From the NCBI RefSeq assembly GCF_014701095.1, contig NZ_AP023439.1, positions 1,538,001 to 1,602,000 on the forward strand: 64,000 nt of DNA, read 5' to 3'. Numbering within the stretch: position 1 is the stretch's first letter; each line of letters starts with the position of its first letter. Positions 49,764 to 58,345 of this stretch are shown here, one piece after another. The notes below the pieces were generated by a model. That model was not told the origin of the DNA. It searched no databases and worked only from the letters and a program-made list of their open reading frames with translations. The stretch is from Streptomyces tuirus (GTDB lineage: Bacteria > Actinomycetota > Actinomycetes > Streptomycetales > Streptomycetaceae). Both the position numbers and the translations under genes were made by a program.

Positions 49764-50129
49764 TCAGCGATGCCCGTGCGCATGCCTCCACCGCATCACC
49801 CCGACGGCCACCACGGCCCCCGCCGCCCCAGCCACCAGCACCGGCCTGGGATGCCGCATCCCGGCCTGGACCACGGTCCGCACCGGCCGGGGCCCCGCAT
49901 GCGTCGCCCTGTCGTGCACGGAGTGCCCCGCCTGAGCAGCACTGCTCCGCAACTGCACCGTCATCGCCCCGGCCTTGTCCCGCAGATCAGCCGCCCGCGC
50001 CCGTGCACGCCCCTTCACATCCGCCTTCCCCGCCAACTCCTCCACCGTGTCGCCCAGTTCACGACGGGTCCGCTCGATCTGCCGCCGCAGCTCGTCCGGA
50101 CCCTTCGCCCCACCCATCGCGTCCGTCAT
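49764..50129 (-). CDS. DUF3618 family protein
   Basis: A 121-residue protein. An N-terminal helix, GPDELRRQIERTRRELGDTVEELAGKADVKGRARAR, matches DUF3618. A single hydrophobic segment near the C-terminus (PVLVAGAAGAVVAVGVM) and a His/Arg tail follow. It overlaps the holin-like gene by ATGA. Such pairs are common small membrane proteins of actinobacteria associated with envelope or osmotic stress; no molecular function is known. Confidence 0.87.
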   Translation of the reverse strand: MTDAMGGAKGPDELRRQIERTRRELGDTVEELAGKADVKGRARARAADLRDKAGAMTVQLRSSAAQAGHSVHDRATHAGPRPVRTVVQAGMRHPRPVLVAGAAGAVVAVGVMRWRHAHGHR

Positions 50130-50545
50130 CGATGCGCCCTTTCCTTGATCTCCTCCACGTCCGCCCTGACACTCCCGAGAGCCTGCTCAGGCGTAGGCGG
50201 CGTGGCCCGCCGCAACTGCGCCCGCCCGGTCGCCGCCAGTACGGCCGCGATCACGAACAGCACCCCCGTCACGATCAGCGCCGCGGCCCACACCGGCAGC
50301 ACCAGCGACAGCGCCGCGACACCCGCACCGGACAGAACGAGCAACCCGGCGTACGCGACGGCGCCCGCCGCCCCGAGCAGCCCTCCGCCGCGCCCCGCAC
50401 GCCGCCCCTTCTCGGCCAGCTCCTCCTTGGCGAGTGCCACTTCCTGCCGCATGAGCGTGGAGAGCTGCTCCGTGGCCTGCCCGACGAGCTCACCCACGGA
50501 GCGGCGCTCGTCGTGCACGGCCCGATGATCGATGGTCCCGGTCAC
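50126..50545 (-). CDS. Phage-holin-superfamily membrane protein (Phage_holin_3_6)
   Basis: A 139-residue protein with the domain core SVGELVGQATEQLSTLMRQEVALAKEELAEKGRRAG, then two membrane helices. It ends in a charged tail. GTG 50545 is chosen for GGAGGAGG upstream. Despite the family name it is a chromosomal conserved protein paired with DUF3618, not evidence of a prophage. The upstream 146-base gap contains an AT-rich stretch likely to hold its promoter. Confidence 0.87.
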   Translation of the reverse strand: MTGTIDHRAVHDERRSVGELVGQATEQLSTLMRQEVALAKEELAEKGRRAGRGGGLLGAAGAVAYAGLLVLSGAGVAALSLVLPVWAAALIVTGVLFVIAAVLAATGRAQLRRATPPTPEQALGSVRADVEEIKERAHR

Positions 50546-50691
50546 GGTTCCGCCTCCTCCCGAAGTCAGGACCACCCGAGTACCCGGACGGCCCCGCGGC
50601 TACTCCAGCGGAGACGACTGCCCGCACCTCGCGCCAATCATGAAGCAACACTTACCAGGAAGCGGCACAAAAGTTAAGTACAGCTACACGA

Positions 50692-51903
50692 TCACCTCTC
50701 CACGAACACCGGCTCCCACCGCCCCTTGGTGTTGTCCTTGGGCGACCGGAAGTCGCTGAGCGGGATCGTCTTCTCCCCGCCGATGGTCACCAGGACCAGC
50801 CGCTGGTGGTACTCGTTCCCGTCCCGCCCGATGTCCCAGGCGACGAGCGAGTGCCCGTCCGCCCAGGCGAGCAGCTGCTGCCCGCGCACCTCCCGCTGCT
50901 TCCCGGTGCGGGCGTCGAGGACGAAGGACGACGTCTTCCACTTCCGCCCCGCGAACTGACCGGCGACCAGCTGCCCGTCGGGCGACACCCCCGCGTCCAC
51001 GGACCAGTCCCGGTACCGTTCCAGCGCGGGCGCGGAAACCTCCCTGCCGGTGAAGTCGTAGAACTTCTCGCCGGGTTCGGTGGGCATCCCGGACCAGGCG
51101 AGACGGCCGTCGCGGGTGAACGAGAAGTCCTGGCGGGAGTTGAGGAACGCGTCGGGGTCGTCCGCGCCCCCGCCGACCTCCACCCCGGCCCAGGAACTGC
51201 TTCCCGAGGCCACGTCGATGACGTGGAACCCGGTCCGGTCCGACGCCATGAACGGGGCGTCCCAGTCCTGCGACCCCTCGATCTTGACCCGGCGGTCGGG
51301 GTTCTCGCTGTACGTCGTCGCGACGAGCTTCCTGCCGTCGGTGGAGAACTCCACCCCCGCCACCGGCCGGTCGACCGGGATCCACCGCTTGACCTGACCG
51401 CTCGCCAGGTCGAGCAGCCCGATGCGCGGGACGGGCAGGTTCCGCTCCAGCACGGCGGCCGTCCTCATGCCGGGGGCGACCGCGACATAGGACCACCGGT
51501 CGTCCTCGGCGTACTTCTTCGTGCCGGGGTTCAGCAGCCAGTACGTACGCTCCGAGACGGCACGGTCGGCGGACTGCTCGACGGTCCTGGTGGTGTAGTA
51601 CGCGGCGAGCGCCACCCGCCCGGCCGCGATGAGGTCCCGCGGCGGCGACTGGTCCGGGTGGGGCGTCACGCTGGTCTGCCGCACACCGCCCGAGGGGCGT
51701 ACGTCCTGCTTGCCGGAGTCCAGCACCGGCACGGCCACGGCGACGGCGATCACGGCGGCGGCCGTGGCCGCGACGGAAGCGATCCGCCGGCTGCGGCGGC
51801 GCCGGCGAACGGCCAGCACCCGGTCGGCGAAGCCGGGGGCCGCGGGCGGCTGCCCGTCGGCCTGGTCGCGCAGTGCGTCACGCACGAGTTCGTCGACGTT
51901 CAC
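50692..51903 (-). CDS. Membrane-anchored beta-propeller-like protein coupled to a SigE-family sigma factor
   Basis: A 403-residue protein with a cytoplasmic N-terminus (MNVDELVRDALRDQADG...FADRVLAVRRRRRSRR), one membrane helix (IASVAATAAAVIAVAVAVPVL) and a large extracellular part. That part has repeats like WSYVAVAPGMRTAAVLE, VEFSTDGRKLVATTY and DAGVSPDGQLVAGQF, which resemble WD40/TolB propeller blades. GTG 51903 overlaps the sigma-factor stop (GTGA). The topology suggests an anti-sigma or sensor partner, but no zinc-binding anti-sigma motif is present. Confidence 0.8.
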   Translation of the reverse strand: MNVDELVRDALRDQADGQPPAAPGFADRVLAVRRRRRSRRIASVAATAAAVIAVAVAVPVLDSGKQDVRPSGGVRQTSVTPHPDQSPPRDLIAAGRVALAAYYTTRTVEQSADRAVSERTYWLLNPGTKKYAEDDRWSYVAVAPGMRTAAVLERNLPVPRIGLLDLASGQVKRWIPVDRPVAGVEFSTDGRKLVATTYSENPDRRVKIEGSQDWDAPFMASDRTGFHVIDVASGSSSWAGVEVGGGADDPDAFLNSRQDFSFTRDGRLAWSGMPTEPGEKFYDFTGREVSAPALERYRDWSVDAGVSPDGQLVAGQFAGRKWKTSSFVLDARTGKQREVRGQQLLAWADGHSLVAWDIGRDGNEYHQRLVLVTIGGEKTIPLSDFRSPKDNTKGRWEPVFVER

Positions 51904-52463
51904 GGACGCACCTCCATGGGCGAGTAGTCACGGGAGGGCCGCTGTTCGTCGGCGGCCGGGCCGAGGGCGGCCAGCTCGGGTGCGAGGGCACGCAGCCGGG
52001 CGAGGGAACGGTGGGTGGCGGACCGTACGGTGCCGACGGAGCAGCCCAGGATGCGGGCCACCTCGCCCTCGGGCAGATCCTCGAAGTAGCGCAGCACGAG
52101 CACGGTGCGCTGCCGCGCGGTCAGCCTGGCCAGCGCGCCACGCATCACCAGCCGCAGCTCGGCGGCGCCGGAGGTGTCCGGGGCGGTGCCGGTCTCCGGT
52201 GGTTCGGCGACGCTCAGTTCACGCCTGCGCCACTTCAGCCGCCAGCGGCTGACCTGCTGGCGGTAGAGGACCTGCCGGACGTAGGCCTCGGGTTCGTCGA
52301 TGCGGTGCCAGCGGCCCGCCGCCTTGATCAGGGCGTTCTGGAGCAGGTCCTCACCCGCGTGCCGGTCGCCGCCGCTCAGCAGGACGGCGGTCTTCAGCAG
52401 CGCGGACGACCTGTTCGCCACGAACTCCCGGAAACTCTCCTGTGCTTCGGCATCCATCGTCAC
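51900..52463 (-). CDS. RNA polymerase sigma factor, SigE family (ECF)
   Basis: A 187-residue ECF sigma factor. Region 2 is FREFVANRSSALLKTAVLLSGG...AGEDLLQNALIKAAGRW, with PEAYVRQVLYRQQVSRWRLKWRRRE. Region 4 is LTARQRTVLVLRYFEDLPEGEVARILGCSVGTVRSATHRSLARL. The start may be GTG 52463 (GGGGGAG at 7 bases) or ATG 52457 (GAAGG at 5 bases). It is coupled to the propeller protein that probably senses its signal. Confidence 0.9.
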   Translation of the reverse strand: MTMDAEAQESFREFVANRSSALLKTAVLLSGGDRHAGEDLLQNALIKAAGRWHRIDEPEAYVRQVLYRQQVSRWRLKWRRRELSVAEPPETGTAPDTSGAAELRLVMRGALARLTARQRTVLVLRYFEDLPEGEVARILGCSVGTVRSATHRSLARLRALAPELAALGPAADEQRPSRDYSPMEVRP

Positions 52464-52557
52464 CTTCGCTCTCCCCCGGGGGCGAACCCTTCGCTCACCC
52501 CCCGTACTTCCTGTGACGCGTGCGGGTGCGCTCCGCTATGCCACCTACGCGAAGAAA

Positions 52558-52607
52558 ACGGGGACGGCCCGTGTCGCAGACATCTGCGAGACACGGGCCG
52601 TCCCCGT
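52558..52607 (-). terminator. Strong intrinsic terminator
   Basis: A 17-bp stem (52558-52574 with 52591-52607) continues into a 6-bp inner stem (52575-52580 with 52583-52588). On the minus strand it is followed by TTTTCTTC. It ends the small secreted-protein gene and insulates the sigma-factor gene. Confidence 0.85.
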
Positions 52608-52633
52608 CCGTACAAGGCCGAAGCCCTCTGTCT

Positions 52634-52867
52634 TCAGTTCCAGGCGTATCCGTCCCCGAAGAGCAGCGTGTGCTCCAGGACGTCCTCCGCCGGGTCGTCG
52701 ATCTGACCGACGTTGACGTTGATCAGACCGACCCGGTGGCCGTTGTGCGAGTCCTTGTTGGTCTCGTCGGCCTGCGCGGCGCCCGCGGGCAGCCAGCACA
52801 CCACGATCCCCGCGACGGCCCCCGCCACCCAGCGACGCACCACGCCCCGCCCCCGCTCGTTCCCCAT
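52634..52867 (-). CDS. Small secreted protein
   Basis: A 77-residue precursor with a signal peptide (VVRRWVAGAVAGIVVCWLPAGAAQA). The mature part has only about 43 residues, beginning DETNKDSHNGHRVGLINVN and containing VGQIDDPAEDVLEHTLLFGDG. GAGGA lies upstream of ATG 52867. The mature part has no Cys and some resemblance to chaplin/rodlin-associated small secreted proteins, but I cannot place it in a family. It has its own strong terminator, so it is probably expressed alone. Confidence 0.7.
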   Translation of the reverse strand: MGNERGRGVVRRWVAGAVAGIVVCWLPAGAAQADETNKDSHNGHRVGLINVNVGQIDDPAEDVLEHTLLFGDGYAWN

Positions 52868-52972
52868 GCCCCGGTCCTCGTTTCATCGGTTCGGCTTCTG
52901 ATCGGACCCTGCGTCCACCCGTTCATCTGCCAAAACCACCACGAGGTCACGCGGGGTACCTCGTACGGGGCG

Positions 52973-53962
52973 TCAGTTGTGGCTGTGCAGGATCTCGTTC
53001 AGCCCGCCCCACACCGCGTTGTTCGGCCGGGCCTCGACCGTGCCGGTGACCGAGTTGCGGCGGAAGAGGATGTTGGAGGCTCCGGACAGCTCGCGGGCCT
53101 TGACGATCTGGCCGTCGGGCATGGTGACGCGGGTGCCGGCGGTGACGTAGAGGCCGGCCTCGACGACGCACTCGTCGCCGAGGGCGATGCCGACGCCCGC
53201 CTCGGCGCCGATCAGGCAGCGCTCGCCGATGGAGATGATGACGTTGCCGCCGCCGGAGAGGGTGCCCATCGTGGAGGCGCCGCCGCCGATGTCCGAGCCG
53301 TCGCCGATCACGACACCGGCGGAGATGCGGCCCTCGACCATCGAGGTGCCGAGGGTGCCGGCATTGAAGTTGACGAAGCCCTCGTGCATGACGGTGGTGC
53401 CCTCGGCGAGGTGGGCGCCGAGGCGGACCCGGTCGGCGTCGGCGATCCGGACGCCCTTGGGGGCCACATAGTCGGTCATGCGCGGGAACTTGTCCACGGA
53501 GGTCACCTGGAGGTGCAGGCCCTCGGCGCGGGCGTTGAGCCGCACCTTCTCCAGGTCGTCGACGGCGACGGGGCCGAGCGAGGTCCAGGCGACGTTGGCG
53601 AGGAAGCCGAAGATGCCGTCCAGGTTCTGCCCGTGCGGCTTGACCAGGCGGTGGGAGAGCAGGTGCAGGCGCAGGTAGGCGTCGTGCGCGTCGATCGGCT
53701 TCTCGTCCAGCGAGGCGATGACCGTGCGGACCGCGACCACCTCAACGCCCCGGCGGGCGTCCGGGCCGATCGCCGCGGTCGCGCCGCCGCCGAGCAGCTC
53801 CGCGGCACGCTCGGCGGACAGCCGCTCGGTGCCGGACGGGCCGGGCTGTTCGGCCAGCTCGGGCGCGGGGAACCAGGTGTCGAGAACGGTGCCGTCGGCG
53901 GCGATCGTGGCGAGGCCGGCGGCCACCGCGCCGGTGGTGCGAGGAGCAGTCGTGTCGGTCAT
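52973..53962 (-). CDS. dapD: 2,3,4,5-tetrahydropyridine-2,6-dicarboxylate N-succinyltransferase
   Basis: A 329-residue enzyme of lysine/diaminopimelate synthesis that adds succinyl-CoA to tetrahydrodipicolinate. The left-handed beta-helix of hexapeptide repeats is visible from about residue 165 ([66 protein letters not shown]). Length and N-terminal domain match the actinobacterial DapD. It stands alone here; diaminopimelate supplies peptidoglycan. Confidence 0.93.
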   Translation of the reverse strand: MTDTTAPRTTGAVAAGLATIAADGTVLDTWFPAPELAEQPGPSGTERLSAERAAELLGGGATAAIGPDARRGVEVVAVRTVIASLDEKPIDAHDAYLRLHLLSHRLVKPHGQNLDGIFGFLANVAWTSLGPVAVDDLEKVRLNARAEGLHLQVTSVDKFPRMTDYVAPKGVRIADADRVRLGAHLAEGTTVMHEGFVNFNAGTLGTSMVEGRISAGVVIGDGSDIGGGASTMGTLSGGGNVIISIGERCLIGAEAGVGIALGDECVVEAGLYVTAGTRVTMPDGQIVKARELSGASNILFRRNSVTGTVEARPNNAVWGGLNEILHSHN

Positions 53963-54182
53963 GAGGGCAACCTAACCGGCGGACGCCGGTGGATGCGAAC
54001 CGGTGCGGGGGCGTCTCACGGGACGGGCGGTATCCGCGCCCGCGAAGACCCCCTCAACAGCACGGACGCGCAGCTCGGACACACGGCTCGGCCGCACGCC
54101 GAGAACACCACCCCCACGCGCGCCCTCACCGGACCCACGGACGCCCCGCTGGGCCGAAGCCCCCGGAACACCGCCTGCGGCG

Positions 54183-54345
54183 CACCCCACCGCAGTGCCT
54201 CACCCCACCGCAGCCGCACCCGCAAGCACCCGCCCCAGCCACACCCCACCGCACCCGCAGCAGACACCCCAGGCACACCCCACCGCCCCCGCAACGAACA
54301 CCCCAGCCTCACCCCACCGCCCCCGCAAGCACCCGCCCCAGCACC
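54183..54345. repeat. Imperfect direct repeats at and beyond the tetR 3' end
   Basis: Five copies of a CACCCCACCGC...CCCGCA...CCCCAGC motif start near 54183, 54201, 54242, 54275 and 54310. The last encodes the TetR C-terminus and stop; the others lie past it. The rest of the 53963-54308 gap shows neither gene nor hairpin. Confidence 0.7.
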
Positions 54346-54857
54346 TCCCGCGCGTACTCCTCGTCATACGGCACCCCTGTCAGCAGCACCTGCAGACAGA
54401 TGCCGTCGATGACCGCCACCAGCGCCCGCGCGGTCAGCGGATCCGTGTGCCGGGACAGCAACTGGGCGACGCCGTCGGCCCACTCGGCGGCGACGGGCCG
54501 CAGGGCGGGCCGGCGCAGGGCGGCGAGGTACAGCTCGTGCTCCAGCTCCACCCCCGTCCGGTCGCCCGCGAGCCACTCCCCCATCCACGCGGCTAGTTCG
54601 GCGGCCAGATCGGTGCGCGGGTCCTCCAGACCGCCGCGCGAGGCGATCACCTTGGCGAAGCCCTCGTTGGCCTGCCGCAACGCGGCGACCAGCAGCTCGT
54701 CGAGGGTCTTGAAGTGGTACGTCGTCGAGCCGAGCGGCACATCGGCCTCGGCGGCGGCGCTGCGGTGGCTCAGACCGGCGATCCCCTTCGCCCCGACGAC
54801 CCGGATCGCCGCGTCGATGATCCGCTGACGCCGCTCGGGGTCGTAACGCCGGGCCAT
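54309..54857 (-). CDS. TetR family transcriptional regulator of the SMR efflux gene
   Basis: A 182-residue repressor. The HTH is RRQRIIDAAIRVVGAKGIAGLSHRSAAAEADVPLGSTTYHFKTLDELL; the C-terminal domain is BetI-like (AELAAWMGEWLAGDR, ALVAVIDGICLQVLLTG). Its start overlaps the SMR gene stop (TGATG). The order pump then repressor implies autoregulation from the promoter upstream of the pump, where two direct repeats lie. Its C-terminal codons fall inside the direct-repeat array. Confidence 0.9.
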   Translation of the reverse strand: MARRYDPERRQRIIDAAIRVVGAKGIAGLSHRSAAAEADVPLGSTTYHFKTLDELLVAALRQANEGFAKVIASRGGLEDPRTDLAAELAAWMGEWLAGDRTGVELEHELYLAALRRPALRPVAAEWADGVAQLLSRHTDPLTARALVAVIDGICLQVLLTGVPYDEEYAREVLGRVLAGAVG

Positions 54858-55177
54858 CAGTGGGCTCCGCCCAGGTTCAGCACCACGACCCCGACGATGA
54901 TCAGCGCGATGCCGGCGGCCTTGGTGACGGTCATGCCCTCGCCCAGGAAGGCGATCCCGATCGTGGCGATGGCGGCGGTGCCGACTCCGGCCCAGATGGC
55001 GTAGGCCGTGCCGACGGAGACGGTCTTCAGGGTCTGCGCCAGCAGCGCGAAGGAGACGATGTAGCCGAGGATCGTGAGCAGCGACGGTCCGAGCCTGCTG
55101 AAGCCGTCGCTGTACTTCATGGCGGTGGTCGCACCCACTTCGGCGGCTATGGCCCCGGCCAGCAGCAGATATCCCAT
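54857..55177 (-). CDS. Small multidrug resistance (SMR) efflux protein
   Basis: A 106-residue four-helix membrane protein. The active-site Glu is in LLAGAIAAEVGATTAMKYSDGF (helix 1). AYAIWAGVGTAAIATIG and a GxxLIIxGVVxLNL-type helix 4 are typical of EmrE/QacC proteins. It works as a dimer exporting cationic drugs or guanidinium-type compounds with protons. It is co-transcribed with its TetR regulator. Confidence 0.92.
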   Translation of the reverse strand: MGYLLLAGAIAAEVGATTAMKYSDGFSRLGPSLLTILGYIVSFALLAQTLKTVSVGTAYAIWAGVGTAAIATIGIAFLGEGMTVTKAAGIALIIVGVVVLNLGGAH

Positions 55178-55186
55178 GCGTACGAG

Positions 55187-55220
55187 CGTACACAACGCGT
55201 GTACACCCGTACACAACGCG
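55187..55220. promoter_or_regulatory. Probable TetR operator before the SMR gene
   Basis: CGTACACAACGCG occurs twice (55187-55199 and 55208-55220), offset 21 bases, two helical turns. GTGTACAC lies between, and GTACAC-N5-GTGTAC is a palindrome. The array begins 10 bases upstream of the start codon. Confidence 0.6.
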
Positions 55221-55357
55221 ACTCCGGGCACCGGAGAGAAACCGCTCTCACAAAACCGGCCACAGCCGCCCCACGTGTCCACTACGGTGTCACCGATCAC
55301 ACACCGGGCCACCACAACTGCGCCGCCGTCAAGGGTGCCCCGCCGGAGGAACCGCGC

Positions 55358-56200
55358 ATGTCAGAAAGCAAGTCCCGGCCGCCACAGGACCGGCCCTGGG
55401 AGAGCGGCTGGGCCCCGGACACCACCCGGGCACCGGGGACGCGACGGCTCTGGCTGGCGGGCACACTGGCCCTGGCCACGATCACCGCGTGCGTCACGGC
55501 CATCACGGTGATGGAGAGCGAGTCCGGCGAGCCGGAATCCCGGGCGGCGGAGCCGACCACCCTGAGCGGTTCGGCCCCGGGCGGCCTGATCTCCTTCGCG
55601 ACCCCCTCCCAGGACGGCACGGAGAAGCCGGGCGCGGACCGCGCCGAGACCTCCCCCGCCCCCAGCACTTCGAGCACCTCCCCGAGCCCGGCCACGCCAA
55701 CGCCGACGCCGGGGAAGAAGGCCCCGAAGCCGCCGAAGGCGTCCCCGGCCCCCTCGAAGCAGCCGAAGCCCCCGTCCTCGCACGGCATTTCCATACGCTC
55801 GGTCAACTTCCCCGACCGCTACTGGCGGGTGCGCGACGGCTCCGTGCGCCTGGACCGGCTCGGCTCGAGCTCCGAGCAGCGCGAGGACGCCACCTTCCAG
55901 CGCGTCGCCGGACTCGCCGACTCCTCCTGCTACTCCTTCACCACCGCGGACGGCCGCTATCTGCGCCACCCCAGCTTCGTCCTGGTCGCCAACCCGAACG
56001 ACGGCTCGTCCCTCTTCCGCAAGGACGCCACGTTCTGCCCCCGCTACCGGCCCGCGTCCGGCACGCTCACGCTGGAGTCGGTCAACTACCCGGGCCGCTT
56101 CCTGCGCCACCGCGACTTCCAGCTCCGCCTGGACCCCTATGAGAACAGCCGGCTGTACCGCTCGGACTCGGCGTTCCAGCTGGTGGCCGAGCTGGACTGA
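55358..56200 (+). CDS. Membrane-anchored AbfB (CBM42-like) domain protein
   Basis: A 280-residue protein. A short cytoplasmic tail and membrane helix (LWLAGTLALATITACVTAITVM) lead to a Pro/Ser/Thr/Lys linker (about 70-145) and a C-terminal AbfB beta-trefoil (about 148-280). Repeating trefoil units are visible: IRSVNFPDRYWRVRDGSVRLDRL, YSFTTADGRYLRHPSFVLV and LESVNYPGRFLRHRDFQLRLD. The domain binds arabinofuranose side chains. No catalytic domain is present, so it may dock arabinoxylan at the cell surface. GGAGGA precedes ATG 55358. Confidence 0.87.
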   Translation: MSESKSRPPQDRPWESGWAPDTTRAPGTRRLWLAGTLALATITACVTAITVMESESGEPESRAAEPTTLSGSAPGGLISFATPSQDGTEKPGADRAETSPAPSTSSTSPSPATPTPTPGKKAPKPPKASPAPSKQPKPPSSHGISIRSVNFPDRYWRVRDGSVRLDRLGSSSEQREDATFQRVAGLADSSCYSFTTADGRYLRHPSFVLVANPNDGSSLFRKDATFCPRYRPASGTLTLESVNYPGRFLRHRDFQLRLDPYENSRLYRSDSAFQLVAELD

Positions 56201-56210
56201 GCACATGCGT

Positions 56211-56241
56211 GAGGGCGGCACCCGGACCGGGTGCCGCCCTC
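56211..56241. terminator. Terminator between the AbfB and suf genes
   Basis: A perfect 13-bp stem (56211-56223 with 56229-56241) and 5-base loop between two convergent genes; it ends the suf operon on the minus strand. Confidence 0.8.
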
Positions 56242-56258
56242 ATGCGCGTCAGTGGATC

Positions 56259-56591
56259 TCAGACGTTGAACCCGAGAGCCCGCAGCTGCTCGCGTCCGTC
56301 GTCCGTGATCTTGTCGGGGCCCCACGGCGGCATCCAGACCCAGTTGATCCGCAGCTCGCTCACGAGGCCGTCGGTGGCGGACTTCGCCTGGTCCTCGATG
56401 ACGTCCGTCAGCGGGCAGGCCGCCGACGTCAGGGTCATGTCGAGCGTCGCGATGTTCGCGTCGTCGATGTGGATGCCGTAGATCAGGCCGAGGTTGACGA
56501 CGTCGATGCCCAGCTCGGGGTCGACGACGTCGTACAGCGCCTCACGGACCTCCTCCTCGGAGGCCGGCTTCATCTCAACGGTCTCGCTCAT
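56259..56591 (-). CDS. sufT: SufT-type (DUF59/MIP18) iron-sulfur assembly protein
   Basis: A 110-residue protein with the DUF59 core VREALYDVVDPELGIDVVNLGLIYG and a conserved Cys in LTSAACPLTDVIEDQ. It is the last gene of the suf operon and overlaps sufU by ATGA. SufT helps to mature particular iron-sulfur proteins when demand is high. Assignment is firm from family plus operon. Confidence 0.9.
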   Translation of the reverse strand: MSETVEMKPASEEEVREALYDVVDPELGIDVVNLGLIYGIHIDDANIATLDMTLTSAACPLTDVIEDQAKSATDGLVSELRINWVWMPPWGPDKITDDGREQLRALGFNV

Positions 56592-57058
56592 GCCGTCGTC
56601 TCCTTCTCGGCGTCGGCTCCGCCCAGGACCTGGGCCGTCGCGTCCTTCCAGGCCATCCAGCTCAGCAGGGCGCACTTCACCCGGGCCGGGTACTTGGACA
56701 CCCCGGCGAACGCGACCGCGTCCTCCAGGATGTCCTCCATCGCGTCGTCGGGTTCGAGCTTCCCCTTGGACTGCATCAGCTCCAGGAAGGTCTCCTGGAT
56801 CTTCTGCGCGTCGGAGAGGTCCTTGCCGACGAGGAGTTCGTTCAGTACGGACGCGCTCGCCTGGCTGATGGAACAGCCCTGGCCCTCGTACGAGACGTCC
56901 TCGATCGTGGTGCCGTCGTACTTCACGCGCAGTGTGATCTCGTCACCGCACGTCGGGTTGACGTGGTGCACCTCGGCGTCGCCATCCCGCAAGCCCCGCC
57001 CGTGCGGGTTCTTGTAGTGGTCCAGGATGACTTCCTGGTACATGGAGTCCAGTTTCAC
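56588..57058 (-). CDS. sufU: Fe-S cluster assembly sulfur-transfer protein SufU
   Basis: A 156-residue zinc-dependent sulfurtransferase that accepts sulfur from SufS. The ligands are Cys in NPTCGDEITL, Cys in GQGCSISQASAS and Cys in RVKCALLSW, with the SufU-specific insert between the second and third. It starts at GTG 57058, 15 bases after the sufS stop. It replaces SufE in Gram-positive bacteria. Confidence 0.93.
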   Translation of the reverse strand: MKLDSMYQEVILDHYKNPHGRGLRDGDAEVHHVNPTCGDEITLRVKYDGTTIEDVSYEGQGCSISQASASVLNELLVGKDLSDAQKIQETFLELMQSKGKLEPDDAMEDILEDAVAFAGVSKYPARVKCALLSWMAWKDATAQVLGGADAEKETTA

Positions 57059-57073
57059 CGTTTAGCACGCCCC

Positions 57074-58345
57074 TCAGCCGAAGAAGTTCCGTACGTGCTC
57101 CAGGCCGTCGACCAGTGCGTCGATCTCGGCCGGCGTGGAGTACAGATAGAACGACGCTCGCGTGGTCGCAGGAATTCCGTAGCGGAGGCAGACCGGCCGT
57201 GCGCAGTGGTGGCCGACCCGGACCGCGATGCCCTGCTCGTCGAGCACCTGGCCCACGTCGTGGGGGTGGATGTCGCCGAGGGTGAAGGAGATCGCCGCGC
57301 CGCGTTCCTCGGCCGTGGTCGGGCCGATGATGCGCAGGTCGGGGACCTCCAGCAGCCGCTTCACCGCGTACTCGGTGAGTGCGTGCTCGTGGGCGAGGAT
57401 CTTGTCCATGCCGATCGAGCTGAGGTAGTCGATCGCCGCGCCGAGTCCGACCGCCTGGGCGATCGGGGGCGTGCCCGCCTCGAACTTGTGGGGCGCCGGG
57501 GCGTAGGTCGAGGAGTGCATCGACACCGTCTCGATCATCTCGCCGCCGCCGAGGAACGGAGGCAGGTCCTCCAGCAGCTCCTGGCGGCCCCAGAGGACGC
57601 CGATGCCGGTCGGGGCGCACATCTTGTGGCCGGTGAAGGCCACGAAGTCGGCCTGCAGGGCCTGCACGTCCAGCGGCATGTGCGGCGCGGCCTGGGAGGC
57701 GTCGATGCACACCAGCGCACCGACCTCCTGGGCGCGGCGCACGATCGCCTCGACCGGGTTCTGGGTGCCGAGGATGTTGGAGACCAGCACGAAGGAGACG
57801 ATCTTCGTCTTCTCGGTGATGACCTCCTCGATGTTCGACAGGTCCAGGCGGCCGTCGTCGGTGAGGCCGAACCACTTCAGCTTCGCGCCCGTGCGCTGCG
57901 CGAGCAGCTGCCACGGGACGATGTTGGAGTGGTGCTCCATCTCCGTGATGACGATCTCGGTCTCGGAGTCCACGCGGTAGGGCTCATCGGCCCAGCCCAG
58001 CATGTTCGCCACGAGGTTGAGCGACTCCGAGGCGTTCTTGGTGAAGATCACCTCGTCGCGGCTCGGCGCGTTGATGAACTCCGCGACCTTGTCGCGCGCG
58101 CCCTCGTACAGCGCCGTGGCCTCCTCGGCGAGCACATGCACACCGCGGTGGACGTTGGCGTTGTAGCGCTCGTAGTACTCGCTCAGGGCGTCCAGCACCT
58201 GGCGCGGCTTCTGGCTGGTCGCCGCGTTGTCCAGGTACACGAGCTTCCGGCCTTCGTGGACCTGGCGGTCCAGGATGGGGAAGTCCTTGCGGATCGCCTC
58301 GCCAAGAAGATTGGACTCAGTGAGGAGGCCCGGCAGCTGTGTCAC
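57074..58345 (-). CDS. sufS: Cysteine desulfurase SufS
   Basis: A 423-residue PLP enzyme of the NifS class II group. The PLP Lys lies in FTGHKMCAPTGIGVLWG; the persulfide Cys lies in RVGHHCARPVCLRYG. It takes sulfur from cysteine and passes it to SufU. GTG 58345 overlaps the sufC stop (GTGA), so the two are translationally coupled. Confidence 0.94.
   Translation of the reverse strand: MTQLPGLLTESNLLGEAIRKDFPILDRQVHEGRKLVYLDNAATSQKPRQVLDALSEYYERYNANVHRGVHVLAEEATALYEGARDKVAEFINAPSRDEVIFTKNASESLNLVANMLGWADEPYRVDSETEIVITEMEHHSNIVPWQLLAQRTGAKLKWFGLTDDGRLDLSNIEEVITEKTKIVSFVLVSNILGTQNPVEAIVRRAQEVGALVCIDASQAAPHMPLDVQALQADFVAFTGHKMCAPTGIGVLWGRQELLEDLPPFLGGGEMIETVSMHSSTYAPAPHKFEAGTPPIAQAVGLGAAIDYLSSIGMDKILAHEHALTEYAVKRLLEVPDLRIIGPTTAEERGAAISFTLGDIHPHDVGQVLDEQGIAVRVGHHCARPVCLRYGIPATTRASFYLYSTPAEIDALVDGLEHVRNFFG

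Noticed and set aside
50126..50545. Prophage remnant, suggested by the holin-family name
   Set aside because: This family is a common chromosomal pair with DUF3618 in actinobacteria and no other phage gene is present.
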